Shown one piece after another: positions 55,166-63,413 of a DNA stretch of 64,000 nt. This stretch comes from Rhizobium sp. LC145 (lineage in GTDB: Bacteria; Pseudomonadota; Alphaproteobacteria; Rhizobiales; Rhizobiaceae): NCBI RefSeq assembly GCF_001005825.1, contig NZ_LBHV01000003.1, forward strand, positions 124,001 to 188,000, read 5' to 3'. How positions within the stretch are numbered: position 1 is the first letter of the stretch; each line of letters begins with the position of its first letter. The notes beneath the pieces were generated by a model. The model worked only from the letters and a program-made list of their open reading frames with translations, searched no databases and was not told the origin of the DNA. Made by a program: the position numbers and the translations under genes.

Positions 55166-56145
55166 CAGGCTGCTCCCCGGCCGAATTCGAAGGATTGGTG
55201 ACCGATCAGCCGGCGGCGTAGCCAGGCGGAGAACTGGTCGACGCAGATGACGGTGATCAGCAGCAGGATAATGATCGCATAGGTCTTGGCCGCATGGTCG
55301 CGTCCGATCGACAGGCTGAAGACCTCGCCGATGCCGCCGCCGCCGACCGCGCCGATGATGGTCGAGGCGCGCACGTTGATCTCGGTTCTGAGCAGCGTAT
55401 AGGAGACGAAGTTCGGCAGCACCTGCGGCAGGATCGCGAACCGCACGCGCTCCACCCAGCTCGCGCCGGCTGCCCGCAGGCCCTCGTCCGGCTTCATGTC
55501 GGCATTCTCGACCACTTCGAAGAACAGTTTCCCGAGCGCGCCGACGGTGTGGATCCAGACGGCGATGATCGCCGAGATCGGGCCGATCGACAGGATGGCC
55601 GCGAGAAGCCCGGCGACGACGATTTCCGGGAAGGCGCGCATGATTTCCATCACGCGGCGGACGAACCACCGCACCGCCCGCGACCCTACCATGTTGGATG
55701 CGGCGAAAAAGCAGAGTACGAACGCGCCGCTGGCGCCGAGAATGGTCGAGACGATCGCGATGTTGATGGTGATCGCCAGCTGATAGAAGAAATTCGGGAT
55801 GTAGAAGCTGTCGGTGATCCAGATACGGTCGCTGGTATAGTCGTATTTGATCGATCCGTCCGCATAGGGCGACGGCAGGTCGAACATGGCGCGGAAAATC
55901 TCCAGCGGACTGTCCGGCACGAAGCTTTTCATGAAATCGAACAGATAGGGAAGGCGCTCGAAGAATTTGCCGGAATTGGCGTTGTTGGCAAAATCGAGCG
56001 AGGCGCCGAGCACGATCAGGAAGACCACGATCGAGACGAGGGTATAGACGCGCCGGGTCCGCACCTGGCTCTGGTAATGGGCGAGGATGGTGCGGGAGCT
56101 TCCTGTGAGCCCGCTCAAGTGGTTGGCTCCGGCCGCGTGCGCCAT
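55165..56145 (-). CDS. phnE1: Phosphonate ABC transporter permease
   Basis: This encodes 326 residues. An N-terminal segment (about 32-54) precedes an extracytoplasmic stretch of about 75 residues and the binding-protein-dependent permease domain, with LRAAGASWVERVRFAILPQVLP as EAA loop and FSLSIGRDHAAKTYAII near the end. It pairs with PhnE2. It lies 68 bases after phnD. Confidence 0.92.
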   Translation of the reverse strand: MAHAAGANHLSGLTGSSRTILAHYQSQVRTRRVYTLVSIVVFLIVLGASLDFANNANSGKFFERLPYLFDFMKSFVPDSPLEIFRAMFDLPSPYADGSIKYDYTSDRIWITDSFYIPNFFYQLAITINIAIVSTILGASGAFVLCFFAASNMVGSRAVRWFVRRVMEIMRAFPEIVVAGLLAAILSIGPISAIIAVWIHTVGALGKLFFEVVENADMKPDEGLRAAGASWVERVRFAILPQVLPNFVSYTLLRTEINVRASTIIGAVGGGGIGEVFSLSIGRDHAAKTYAIIILLLITVICVDQFSAWLRRRLIGHQSFEFGRGAA

Positions 56146-56213
56146 GTGGGCTTCCTTCTTAAACGAGCGGCGGCATCGTCATGATGCCGCCGCAGGAGTG
56201 TTCGGGTGAAAGA

Positions 56214-57128
56214 TCAGCCGCCGATGACCGACTTACGAGCGTCGATGATCGTCTGGTAGAAGCTCTGGTCGACCGGTGCCCAATCGACATAGCCGCCGCC
56301 CGTGAAGTTGTCGAAGCAGCCTTTGTCCGTCTTCGGCAGTTCGGCGAAATAGGCGGTGACCTTCTTCTGGATGTCGGCCGGCAGCTTCTGGGAAACCATC
56401 AGCGGGCCGTTCGGAATGAGCGGCGACTTCCAGACTTCGACGATGTCGTCCATGTCGAGCAGGCCCTTGGAGACCATGATGTGCAGGTTGCCGGAGGTGT
56501 AGCCCTGCGACCAGTCGCCGGTGCCGGAGCCGAACGTGGTGCCGACATCGAACTTCTTGTCGAGAACGCCGAGAACGAGGTTTTCATGGCCGCCGCCGAA
56601 ATCGGTCGAAGCGAAATACTGCTTGACCGGCGCGCCAATGTCCTTGGGCAGCGAGACGTTCGGCACGAGGTAGCCGGAGGTGGAATCCGGATCGGCGAAG
56701 CCGAGCTTCTTGCCCTTGGCGTCGGCGAGCGTCTTGATGCCCGAGTCCTTGCGGGCGACCATGATCGAGTAGTAGCCGGTCGAGCCGTCGGCCTGCTTGG
56801 TGGTCAGAACCGGGGTGACGGCGTTCGGGTCCTTGAGGTAGATCGAGGCATAGGAGGAAGCACCCATGACGGCGAGGTCAAGCGTGCCGCCGAGCAGGCC
56901 CTGGATGACGCCGTTGTAGTTCGGCGACGGGAAGAGCTGGACTTCCGAGACGCCGGTGGCCTTCACCAGACCGTCCTTCACGCACTCGGTGCGGCGAACC
57001 TGGTCGGCTTCGTTTTCACCGCCGTCGAGGCCGATGCGCAGGACTTTGACGTCCTGGGCGTGAGCGGCCTGGCCGGCAACGGCTGCGATGGCGATCGTGG
57101 CCATCAGGATTTTGCGGATTGCAGACAT
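56214..57128 (-). CDS. phnD: Phosphonate ABC transporter substrate-binding protein
   Basis: This encodes 304 residues. The signal peptide covers about residues 1-24 (ending AAHAQ). The mature part is a periplasmic-binding protein fold with VLRIGLDGGENEADQVRRTEC, FPSPNYNGVIQGLLGGTLDL and VARKDSGIKTLADAKGKKLG. PhnD captures phosphonates in the periplasm and hands them to PhnE1/E2. ATG at 57128 is the signal-peptide start; an upstream extension is not plausible. Confidence 0.95.
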   Translation of the reverse strand: MSAIRKILMATIAIAAVAGQAAHAQDVKVLRIGLDGGENEADQVRRTECVKDGLVKATGVSEVQLFPSPNYNGVIQGLLGGTLDLAVMGASSYASIYLKDPNAVTPVLTTKQADGSTGYYSIMVARKDSGIKTLADAKGKKLGFADPDSTSGYLVPNVSLPKDIGAPVKQYFASTDFGGGHENLVLGVLDKKFDVGTTFGSGTGDWSQGYTSGNLHIMVSKGLLDMDDIVEVWKSPLIPNGPLMVSQKLPADIQKKVTAYFAELPKTDKGCFDNFTGGGYVDWAPVDQSFYQTIIDARKSVIGG

Positions 57129-57199
57129 GGAAGTCTCCTTTGGTGAAATGAGTGGCATCAGTCTTTCGGCCGTCATCCCCTTGATCGGCCGGAAACGGA

Positions 57200-58045
57200 T
57201 CAGCGCATGACGGCGGCTTCGGCCAGCCGGCCGGATGGGGCGGCCTGCGCGGCGCGTACCGGCTCCAGGCTCGTCGACGTCATGGTTTCATCGATGCCGG
57301 CGCCGTCCTTGTCGGAGCCGTAGATCTCCCGCACCGCGGCGGAGGTGAGCTCATGGGGCGGGCCGTCGAAGACGACGCGGCCGGCAGCCATGCCGATGAT
57401 GCGCTCGCAATAGCTGCGCGCCGTATCGAGCGTATGCAGGTTGGTGACGACGGTGATGCCTTCGCGCTCGTTGATGCCGCGCAGCGCATCCATGACGATC
57501 TTGGCGTTCAGCGGGTCGAGAGAGGCGATCGGCTCGTCGGCGAGCACCATCTTGGGCGCCTGCATCAGCGCCCGGGCGATCGCTACGCGTTGCTGCTGTC
57601 CGCCGGAAAGCGTGCCGGCCGGCTGCAGCGCCGTCTGTTCGATACCGAGCCGTTCGAGCGCCGCCATCGCCATGACGCGCTCGTCGCGGCTGAATATCTT
57701 GAGAAGGCTGAGAGCCGTTGAGCGATGATTGAGACGGCCGAGCAGCACATTCGTCATCACGTCGAGGCGAGGCACCAGGTTGAACTGCTGGAAGATCATC
57801 GCGCAGTCGCGCTGCCAGTTGCGCAGCGCAGCCCCCTTGAGACCAGAGACTTCGACGCTGCCGAAATGAATGGAACCTGAGCTCGGCTCCTGCAGGCGGT
57901 TGATCATGCGCAGAAGCGTGGACTTGCCGGCGCCGGAGCGGCCGATGATGCCGACCATCTGGCCCTGGGGAATTTCGACGTTTACGGCGTTGACCGCGAT
58001 GCGGTCGCCGAAACGGCGGGGGGTGGTTCTCCGTTCGAACTTCAT
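57200..58045 (-). CDS. phnC: Phosphonate ABC transporter ATP-binding protein
   Basis: This encodes 281 residues of an ABC ATPase. Walker A is [12 protein letters not shown], the signature [15 protein letters not shown], Walker [13 protein letters not shown]. It drives the importer. A C-terminal tail of about 40 residues extends past the ATPase core. The start at 58045 has a weak GAGAG upstream; an ATG nine codons earlier has none. A Pho-box-like site lies about 95 bases upstream. Confidence 0.93.
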   Translation of the reverse strand: MKFERRTTPRRFGDRIAVNAVNVEIPQGQMVGIIGRSGAGKSTLLRMINRLQEPSSGSIHFGSVEVSGLKGAALRNWQRDCAMIFQQFNLVPRLDVMTNVLLGRLNHRSTALSLLKIFSRDERVMAMAALERLGIEQTALQPAGTLSGGQQQRVAIARALMQAPKMVLADEPIASLDPLNAKIVMDALRGINEREGITVVTNLHTLDTARSYCERIIGMAAGRVVFDGPPHELTSAAVREIYGSDKDGAGIDETMTSTSLEPVRAAQAAPSGRLAEAAVMR

Positions 58046-58138
58046 GGTCTCTCGCCTGTCCAGCAGTTTCATGAAGTTCGATTAGTCGCCCTTCATGAAG
58101 CTTGAATGTCGGTTTTGTTTCAGTCCCGCGACAATCGC

Positions 58139-58156
58139 GTCACAGTTTTATGACGC
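58139..58156 (-). promoter_or_regulatory. Pho box upstream of phnC
   Basis: Plus strand GTCACAGTTTTATGACGC; on the minus strand GCGTCAT-AAAA-CTGTGAC. It matches the two 7-base half sites of the PhoB box (CTGTCAT-N4-CTGTCAT) at 5 of 7 positions each. It lies in the 113-base gap between the transferase and phnC, about 95 bases before the phnC start. Confidence 0.75.
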
Positions 58157-58158
58157 GC

Positions 58159-58776
58159 TCATGCGCCATGTCGGGACAGAAAGTCCTCTGCTGAAAGGGT
58201 TCGGAAATCATCGAGCGCATCACGCAATTTCGCATGATCCCAATCCCACCAGGCGAGCCGGTCCATGCGCTCGCCCGCCTCTTTCGTGAAACGCTGGCGG
58301 ATGAGTTTCGCGGGCACGCCGCCGACGATCGTGTAGGGAGCGACCTCTTTGGAGACGACAGCGCCGGCGCCGATCACCGCGCCGTTGCCGACCGTTACGC
58401 CCGGCAGGATTGTTGCACCGTGGCCGATCCAGACGTCATGACCGATGACGACACGCTGATCCCGCCGCCATTTGAAGAAATCCTCTTCGTTTTCGGCGTC
58501 GTCCCAGTAATTGGCGGCGCGGTAGGTGAAATGATGCAGTGTCGCGCGCCAGGTGGGATGGTTGGTGGCGTTGATGCGCACGGAAGCGGCGATGTTGACG
58601 AACTTGCCGATCGTCGCGCACCAGATCGAGCCGTCCTGCATGACGTAGGAATAGTCCCCGATCTCGGCCTCCTCGATGCGGCACCGCTCGGAGACTTCGG
58701 TATAGCGCCCGATCGTGGAGTTCTTGACGCTGGCGCTTTGATGGATCGCCGGCTCAAGTCCGACCTTGACGCTCAT
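58159..58776 (-). CDS. Hexapeptide-repeat acetyltransferase of phosphonate clusters
   Basis: This encodes 205 residues of the left-handed beta-helix type, with hexapeptide repeats ([21 protein letters not shown], cut for length, and [20 protein letters not shown]). It closes with [14 protein letters not shown]. The family is the phosphonate-cluster threonine/serine-like transferase group. It probably acetylates an intermediate or a side product; the substrate is not known. It overlaps phnL by four bases and ends before the phnC promoter gap. Confidence 0.88.
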   Translation of the reverse strand: MSVKVGLEPAIHQSASVKNSTIGRYTEVSERCRIEEAEIGDYSYVMQDGSIWCATIGKFVNIAASVRINATNHPTWRATLHHFTYRAANYWDDAENEEDFFKWRRDQRVVIGHDVWIGHGATILPGVTVGNGAVIGAGAVVSKEVAPYTIVGGVPAKLIRQRFTKEAGERMDRLAWWDWDHAKLRDALDDFRTLSAEDFLSRHGA

Positions 58777-59480
58777 GCCGCCACCTTCCGGGGGGAGAAT
58801 TGCGCCACATCGAGGATCCGGTCGGCGACCGCCTCGCGCACTTCCTCGTCGTGGAAGATGCCGAGGAGTGCAACGCCGGCCTCCTTCTTTTGCCGGATCA
58901 TCTCTACCACCACGCGGCGGTTGACGGCATCGAGCGAAGCGGTCGGCTCGTCGAGAAGCAGGATCTGGTGAGTTGTGATGAAGCCGCGGGCGATGTTGAC
59001 GCGCTGCTGCTCGCCGCCGGAAAAGGTTGCGGGCGGCAGCCCCCAGAGTTCCCTGGGCAAATTGAGCCTGGCAAGCAGTTCGGAAGCCTTGTCTTTCGCT
59101 TCCGCCGCCTCCACGCCGCGCGCGACAAGCGGTTCGGCCACGACATCCAGGGCCGGCACGCGCGGAACGGTGCGGAGGAACTGGCTGACATAGCCCATGG
59201 TGTGCCGGCGTACGTCAAGGATGGCGCGCGGATCGGCGGTGGCGATATCCACGATCCGGTCGCGATGATCGACGAGGATCTGCCCGGCATCGACGGCGTA
59301 GTTGCCGTAGAGCATCTTCAGGATCGAGCTCTTGCCGATGCCGGAAGGTCCGCCCAGCACGACGCATTCGCCGCTTGCGACCGAGAAGTTGGCATTGTTG
59401 ACGACCGGCAGACGGATGCCGTCGCGCAGATGCATGGTAAAGCTCTTGAAGACTTCGGAGACGACGAGGGGCGTGGCCAT
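58773..59480 (-). CDS. phnL: C-P lyase ABC-type protein PhnL
   Basis: This encodes 235 residues. Walker [14 protein letters not shown], signature [12 protein letters not shown] and Walker [13 protein letters not shown] are complete. PhnL works with PhnG, H and I in forming the alkylphosphonate-ribose triphosphate, and is not an importer subunit. It lies 11 bases after phnK. Frames that join it to phnK upstream are not credible. Confidence 0.93.
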   Translation of the reverse strand: MATPLVVSEVFKSFTMHLRDGIRLPVVNNANFSVASGECVVLGGPSGIGKSSILKMLYGNYAVDAGQILVDHRDRIVDIATADPRAILDVRRHTMGYVSQFLRTVPRVPALDVVAEPLVARGVEAAEAKDKASELLARLNLPRELWGLPPATFSGGEQQRVNIARGFITTHQILLLDEPTASLDAVNRRVVVEMIRQKKEAGVALLGIFHDEEVREAVADRILDVAQFSPRKVAA

Positions 59481-59491
59481 CTTTGTTTTCC

Positions 59492-60268
59492 TCACACCTG
59501 AAGGATCGATGAAACGAGCAATTGCGTGTAGGGCTCGCGTGGGTCGTCCAGCACCCGGTCCGTCAGACCGTGCTCGATGACGAAGCCATCTTTCATCACC
59601 ATCATCCGGTGGGAGAGGAGACGGGCGACGGCGAGGTCGTGGGTGACGATGATCGCTGCGAGGCCGAGATCGTTGACCAGGCCGCGAACCAGGTCGAGCA
59701 GGCGGGCCTGCACCGAGACATCGAGCCCGCCGGTCGGCTCGTCCATGAAGACGAGGCGGGGATTGGTCACGAGATTGCGGGCGATCTGCAGGCGCTGGCG
59801 CATGCCGCCGGAGAAGGCGCGAGGCTGATCGTCGATGCGGTCGGTGCCGATCTCGACCCGGGTGAGCCAATCGCTCGCCGTATCTCTTATCTTGCCGTAG
59901 TGCCGGTCGCCGACCGCCATCAGCCGCTCGCCGACATTGGCGCCGGCGGAGACCGTCATGCGAAGCCCGTCGGCGGGGTTCTGGTGCACGAAGCCCCAGT
60001 CGGTGCGCATCAGGAAGCGGCGTTCGGCCTCTCCCATGTGATAGAGGTCGCGGAAATTGCCGTCGCGCATGCGGTATTCGACGCTGCCCGCCGTGGGCAT
60101 AAGCCGGGTCGAGATACAGTTGAGGAGGGTCGTCTTGCCCGAGCCGGATTCGCCGACGATGGCGAGCACCTCGCCCGGCCAGAGATCGAAGGAGACATCC
60201 TTGCAGCCGATCCGCTGGCCGTAGAATTTCGAAACGGAATTGACCTTGAGGAGCGGTGTGTCGGTCAT
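59492..60268 (-). CDS. phnK: C-P lyase ABC-type protein PhnK
   Basis: This encodes 258 residues. Walker A GESGSGKTTLLNCIS, signature FSGGMRQRLQIARNL, Walker B VFMDEPTGGLD. PhnK binds the PhnGHIJ core complex. It overlaps phnJ by four bases. Confidence 0.94.
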   Translation of the reverse strand: MTDTPLLKVNSVSKFYGQRIGCKDVSFDLWPGEVLAIVGESGSGKTTLLNCISTRLMPTAGSVEYRMRDGNFRDLYHMGEAERRFLMRTDWGFVHQNPADGLRMTVSAGANVGERLMAVGDRHYGKIRDTASDWLTRVEIGTDRIDDQPRAFSGGMRQRLQIARNLVTNPRLVFMDEPTGGLDVSVQARLLDLVRGLVNDLGLAAIIVTHDLAVARLLSHRMMVMKDGFVIEHGLTDRVLDDPREPYTQLLVSSILQV

Positions 60269-61140
60269 TCTGCTGCCTCCTGGCTCGGCATCTCGCCGGT
60301 ATGGCCTTCCTCTCGGCGTTCCTCGCAATGGTCGGTATCGGAACAGACGAACATGCGCCCGCCCTTGTCGTCGAGCACCACCTCGTCGAGATAGACGCCT
60401 CTTGCGCCGCAGAGCGCGCAGGGCTGCTCGAACTTCTGAATTTCGAACGGGTGATCCTCGAAATCGAGACTGACCACGTCGGTATAGGGCGGGACCGCAT
60501 AGATGCGTTTTTCGCGCCCGGCGCCGAAGAGTTGCAGCGCATCGGACATGTGCATCTTCGGATTGTCGAACTTGGGGGTCGGCGACGGGTCCATGACGTA
60601 GCGCCCGGCGACCTTCACCGGATAGGCATATGTGGTGGAGATCCGGCCGTTGCGGGCGATATCCTCGTAGAGCTTCACATGCATGAGGCCATATTCCTCA
60701 AGCGCGTGCATCTTGCGCGTCTCGGTTTCCCGCGGTTCGAGGAAGCGCAGAGGTTCCGGAATCGGCACCTGATAGACCAGCACCTGGCCTTCCCCGAGCT
60801 TCTGCTCGGGAATGCGGTGGCGGGTCTGGATGATCGTCGCTTCCTTCGTATGGGTGGTGACCGCGACATTCGCGACCTTCTCGAAGAAGGCTCGGATCGA
60901 GACCGCATTCGTCGTGTCGTCGGCGCCCTGATCGATCACCTTCAGGATGTCGTCCGGGCCGATGATGGAAGCGGTCACCTGCACGCCGCCGGTTCCCCAG
61001 CCGTAGGGCATCGGCATTTCGCGGGAAGCAAAGGGTACCTGATAGCCCGGAATGGCGATCGCCTTCAGGATCGCCCGACGGATCATGCGCTTCGTCTGCT
61101 CGTCCAGATAGGCGAAATTGTAGCTGGCAAGGTCCGTCAT
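60265..61140 (-). CDS. phnJ: C-P lyase radical-SAM protein PhnJ
   Basis: This encodes 291 residues. The cysteines of the iron-sulfur cluster and the catalytic thiol are in place: Cys-x2-Cys-x21-Cys-x5-Cys in PCALCGARG to CSDTDHC, the same spacing as E. coli PhnJ. Conserved YNFAYLDEQTKRMIRRAILK opens the protein. PhnJ cleaves the carbon-phosphorus bond with S-adenosylmethionine, releasing methane or another hydrocarbon and the ribose cyclic phosphate. It overlaps phnI by four bases. Confidence 0.96.
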   Translation of the reverse strand: MTDLASYNFAYLDEQTKRMIRRAILKAIAIPGYQVPFASREMPMPYGWGTGGVQVTASIIGPDDILKVIDQGADDTTNAVSIRAFFEKVANVAVTTHTKEATIIQTRHRIPEQKLGEGQVLVYQVPIPEPLRFLEPRETETRKMHALEEYGLMHVKLYEDIARNGRISTTYAYPVKVAGRYVMDPSPTPKFDNPKMHMSDALQLFGAGREKRIYAVPPYTDVVSLDFEDHPFEIQKFEQPCALCGARGVYLDEVVLDDKGGRMFVCSDTDHCEERREEGHTGEMPSQEAAE

Positions 61141-62243
61141 TCGGCAGCCTCCTGCATGGGGTTGTCGCCGTTACGGGCGGCTTCGATATCGGCGCGCATC
61201 TTGCGCACCAGCGCGAGTTCGGCCTGAAAGTCGACGTAATGCGGCAGCTTCAAGTGCTCCACGAAGCCCGTCGCCTGCACGTTGTCGGAATGGGAGATGA
61301 CGAATTCCTCATCCTGCGCCGGCGCGGTGATGTCCTCGCCGAACTCTTCCGCCCGCAGCGCGCGATCGACCAGCGACATGCTCATCGCCTTGCGCTCGCT
61401 CTGACCGAAGATGAGCCCATAGCCGCGGGTGAACTGCGGCGGCGCCTTGGCCGAGCCCTTGAACTGGTTGACCATCTGGCATTCGGTGACTTGGATGCGG
61501 CCGAGCGAGACGGAAAAGCCGAGTTCGGGAACCTCGATTTCAACTTCCACCTCGCCGATCCGGATTTCCCCGACGAAGGGGTGGGTGCGGCCATAGCCGC
61601 GCTGGGTGGAATAGCCGAGCGCCAACAGGAAGCCCTCATCGCCGCGGGCAAGCGACTGCAGACGCAGATCGCGAGGCATGGGGAATTCCATCGGCTCGCG
61701 GGTGATATCGCCCGCCTGATGGTCTTCCGGGAACTCGCCGTCGGATTCGATCAGGCCCTCATGGGCGAGAATATCGGCGACGCGCATGACGGCATCGCCC
61801 GTGGCTTCCCGCCGCTCGGGCTCCTCGACGGGGGTGTCGGCGATCAGCGAGGGGTCGAGCAGGCGGTGGGTATAGTCGAATGTGGGGCCGAGAAGCTGGC
61901 CGCCCGGCAGGTCCTTGTAGGTGGCCGAGACGCGCCGCTCCACCAGCATCTTCGCCGTATCGATCGGCACCGAAGTGCCGAAGCGCGGCAGGGTGGTGCG
62001 GTAGGCGCGCAGCAGGAAGATCGCTTCGATGAGGTCGCCGCGCGACTGGCGGACGGCGAGTGCGGCGAGCGGCCGGTCGTAGAGGGAGGCCTCCGCCATC
62101 ACGCGGTCGACCGCAAGGCCGAGCTGTTCGACGATCTGCTCGATGGTGACGGAAGGCAGCGTCCGGTCGCCCCGGCGTCGATCGGCAAGCAGCCGATGGG
62201 CGTTTCTGATGGCGGTCTCGCCACCCTTGACGGCAACATACAT
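61137..62243 (-). CDS. phnI: C-P lyase core subunit PhnI
   Basis: This encodes 368 residues with PhnI features: GGETAIRNAHRLLADRRRGD at the start, DITREPMEFPMPRDLRLQSLARGDEGFLLALGYSTQRGYG in the middle (listed here in outline) and FVISHSDNVQATGFVEHLKLPHYVDFQAEL near the end. PhnI, with PhnG, H and L, transfers the phosphonate to the ribose of ATP. It follows phnH after three bases. Confidence 0.95.
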   Translation of the reverse strand: MYVAVKGGETAIRNAHRLLADRRRGDRTLPSVTIEQIVEQLGLAVDRVMAEASLYDRPLAALAVRQSRGDLIEAIFLLRAYRTTLPRFGTSVPIDTAKMLVERRVSATYKDLPGGQLLGPTFDYTHRLLDPSLIADTPVEEPERREATGDAVMRVADILAHEGLIESDGEFPEDHQAGDITREPMEFPMPRDLRLQSLARGDEGFLLALGYSTQRGYGRTHPFVGEIRIGEVEVEIEVPELGFSVSLGRIQVTECQMVNQFKGSAKAPPQFTRGYGLIFGQSERKAMSMSLVDRALRAEEFGEDITAPAQDEEFVISHSDNVQATGFVEHLKLPHYVDFQAELALVRKMRADIEAARNGDNPMQEAAE

Positions 62244-62246
62244 GGC

Positions 62247-62861
62247 TTATTCTCCTGCCCGTGAAGCGGCGATCCTGGTCGTGCGCGGCAGGCACAGGAA
62301 ACGGCTGCCGGCCGTCAGCACCGCGTCCACGCCGCGCGGGAAAAGCGCCCGGTTGTCGGCCCAGAGCCGCTGGAAGACTTCCGGCAGCCCGGCGATGGAA
62401 ATGGTGGTGGATCTCTGGATGCCGGGTCCTGAAAGCGTGAGGGTCTCGCCGGCATCGAATTCCGCGACTTCTATGATGATCGTCGTGGAGCGGTCCGGGT
62501 ATTCCTGCGTGCCGGCCGAGAAGAGCCCGAACGAGGCGATGGTCGCGCCGGCTTCCACGAAGGCGAAGCGGGCCTCGGCCTTTTCCCGGGTGATCGGCGC
62601 GCCGGTGTGGAAGCCGATCCAGTTTGCGGCCGGTGATTTCGCAAGCCCGACGCTCAGCCATACGGACGTCTCATGGTCCAGCAGCGTCAGCGCGATGGCG
62701 CCGGCGGCCGCGCCGAGCGGCTCCGGCTGCCCCATCGCATCCTCCACGTGGTGGATGCTGCCCGGACGGGCCATGCCGTCCATGAGCTTGCGGAACACGC
62801 TTTGGGATTGGAAGACGGGATCGTTGAAGCCGCCGGTTAAAGCTGCGGTCTTTATGTTCAT
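62247..62861 (-). CDS. phnH: C-P lyase subunit PhnH
   Basis: This encodes 204 residues. Family features are FNDPVFQSQSVFRKLMDGMARPG at the start and GTQEYPDRSTTIIIEVAEF. It forms part of the PhnGHIJ complex. ATG at 62861 overlaps the phnG stop by one base; longer frames upstream run through phnG. Confidence 0.93.
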   Translation of the reverse strand: MNIKTAALTGGFNDPVFQSQSVFRKLMDGMARPGSIHHVEDAMGQPEPLGAAAGAIALTLLDHETSVWLSVGLAKSPAANWIGFHTGAPITREKAEARFAFVEAGATIASFGLFSAGTQEYPDRSTTIIIEVAEFDAGETLTLSGPGIQRSTTISIAGLPEVFQRLWADNRALFPRGVDAVLTAGSRFLCLPRTTRIAASRAGE

Positions 62862-63328
62862 CAGTCCTCTCCCCGTACCATGGTGAAGAAATCGACGCGG
62901 GTGGCGGCCGTCTCCTGCGCCTTCCGCTCGTCCTCGGCGGCAAGCCGGGCTTCCGCGGGCGACAGGAGTTCTCTTTCGACGAAATCGCGCGTGCCGGGCT
63001 CCTGCCACAGCGCATCGAAAATGGCGGCGAGCCGGACGGCTTCCTTATTCGTGCCGAGCGCCTGCGCGTGCCCGGCCGTGCCGGAGGCCAGCATCACCGT
63101 CGCGCGGGTTATCGTCGCCTCGCCCAGATTGAAGGGATCGCCGCCGCCGCCGATGCGGCCGCGCACCATTACCAGCCCGGTCTCGGGGCCGCGGATAGGC
63201 TTCGCCTCGGGTTTTTCCGGAAGGGTTTCCCAGGCCGTTCGAAGCTCGCCGGGTGTCGCGCGCGCGAGCAGGCCGACGGTCCGGCGGCGCTCCGCCTGGT
63301 CCGGCCCTGTTTGTTCTGCAATATCCAT
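62861..63328 (-). CDS. phnG: C-P lyase subunit PhnG
   Basis: This encodes 155 residues. The motif GGGGDPFNLGEATITRATVML is characteristic. PhnG dimerises with the PhnH-PhnI pair in the C-P lyase core. It is the first gene of the long minus-strand transcript and faces the GntR regulator gene across an 83-base gap. Confidence 0.94.
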   Translation of the reverse strand: MDIAEQTGPDQAERRRTVGLLARATPGELRTAWETLPEKPEAKPIRGPETGLVMVRGRIGGGGDPFNLGEATITRATVMLASGTAGHAQALGTNKEAVRLAAIFDALWQEPGTRDFVERELLSPAEARLAAEDERKAQETAATRVDFFTMVRGED

Positions 63329-63343
63329 TGTCAGGTCCTCAAA

Positions 63344-63361
63344 TGTCTATTGATATAGACA
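63344..63361. promoter_or_regulatory. Likely PhnF operator
   Basis: TGTCTATTGATATAGACA has two 7-base perfect arms around TGAT. It lies in the phnF-phnG gap, close before the phnG ATG, in the form expected for a GntR/UTRA repressor site (TGTCTATA-like half sites). A second weaker palindrome GTTAC-N7-GTAAC is at 63371-63387. Confidence 0.75.
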
Positions 63362-63395
63362 ACCATACAAGTTACTATACTGGTAACCCGCAAAC

Positions 63396-63413
63396 GTAAC
63401 AAGCATGTGACAT
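63396..63413 (-). promoter_or_regulatory. Pho-box-like site before phnG
   Basis: On the minus strand ATGTCAC-ATGC-TTGTTAC, a weaker fit to the PhoB box (5 of 7 and 4 of 7 positions). It overlaps the phnF start codon. Confidence 0.4.
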
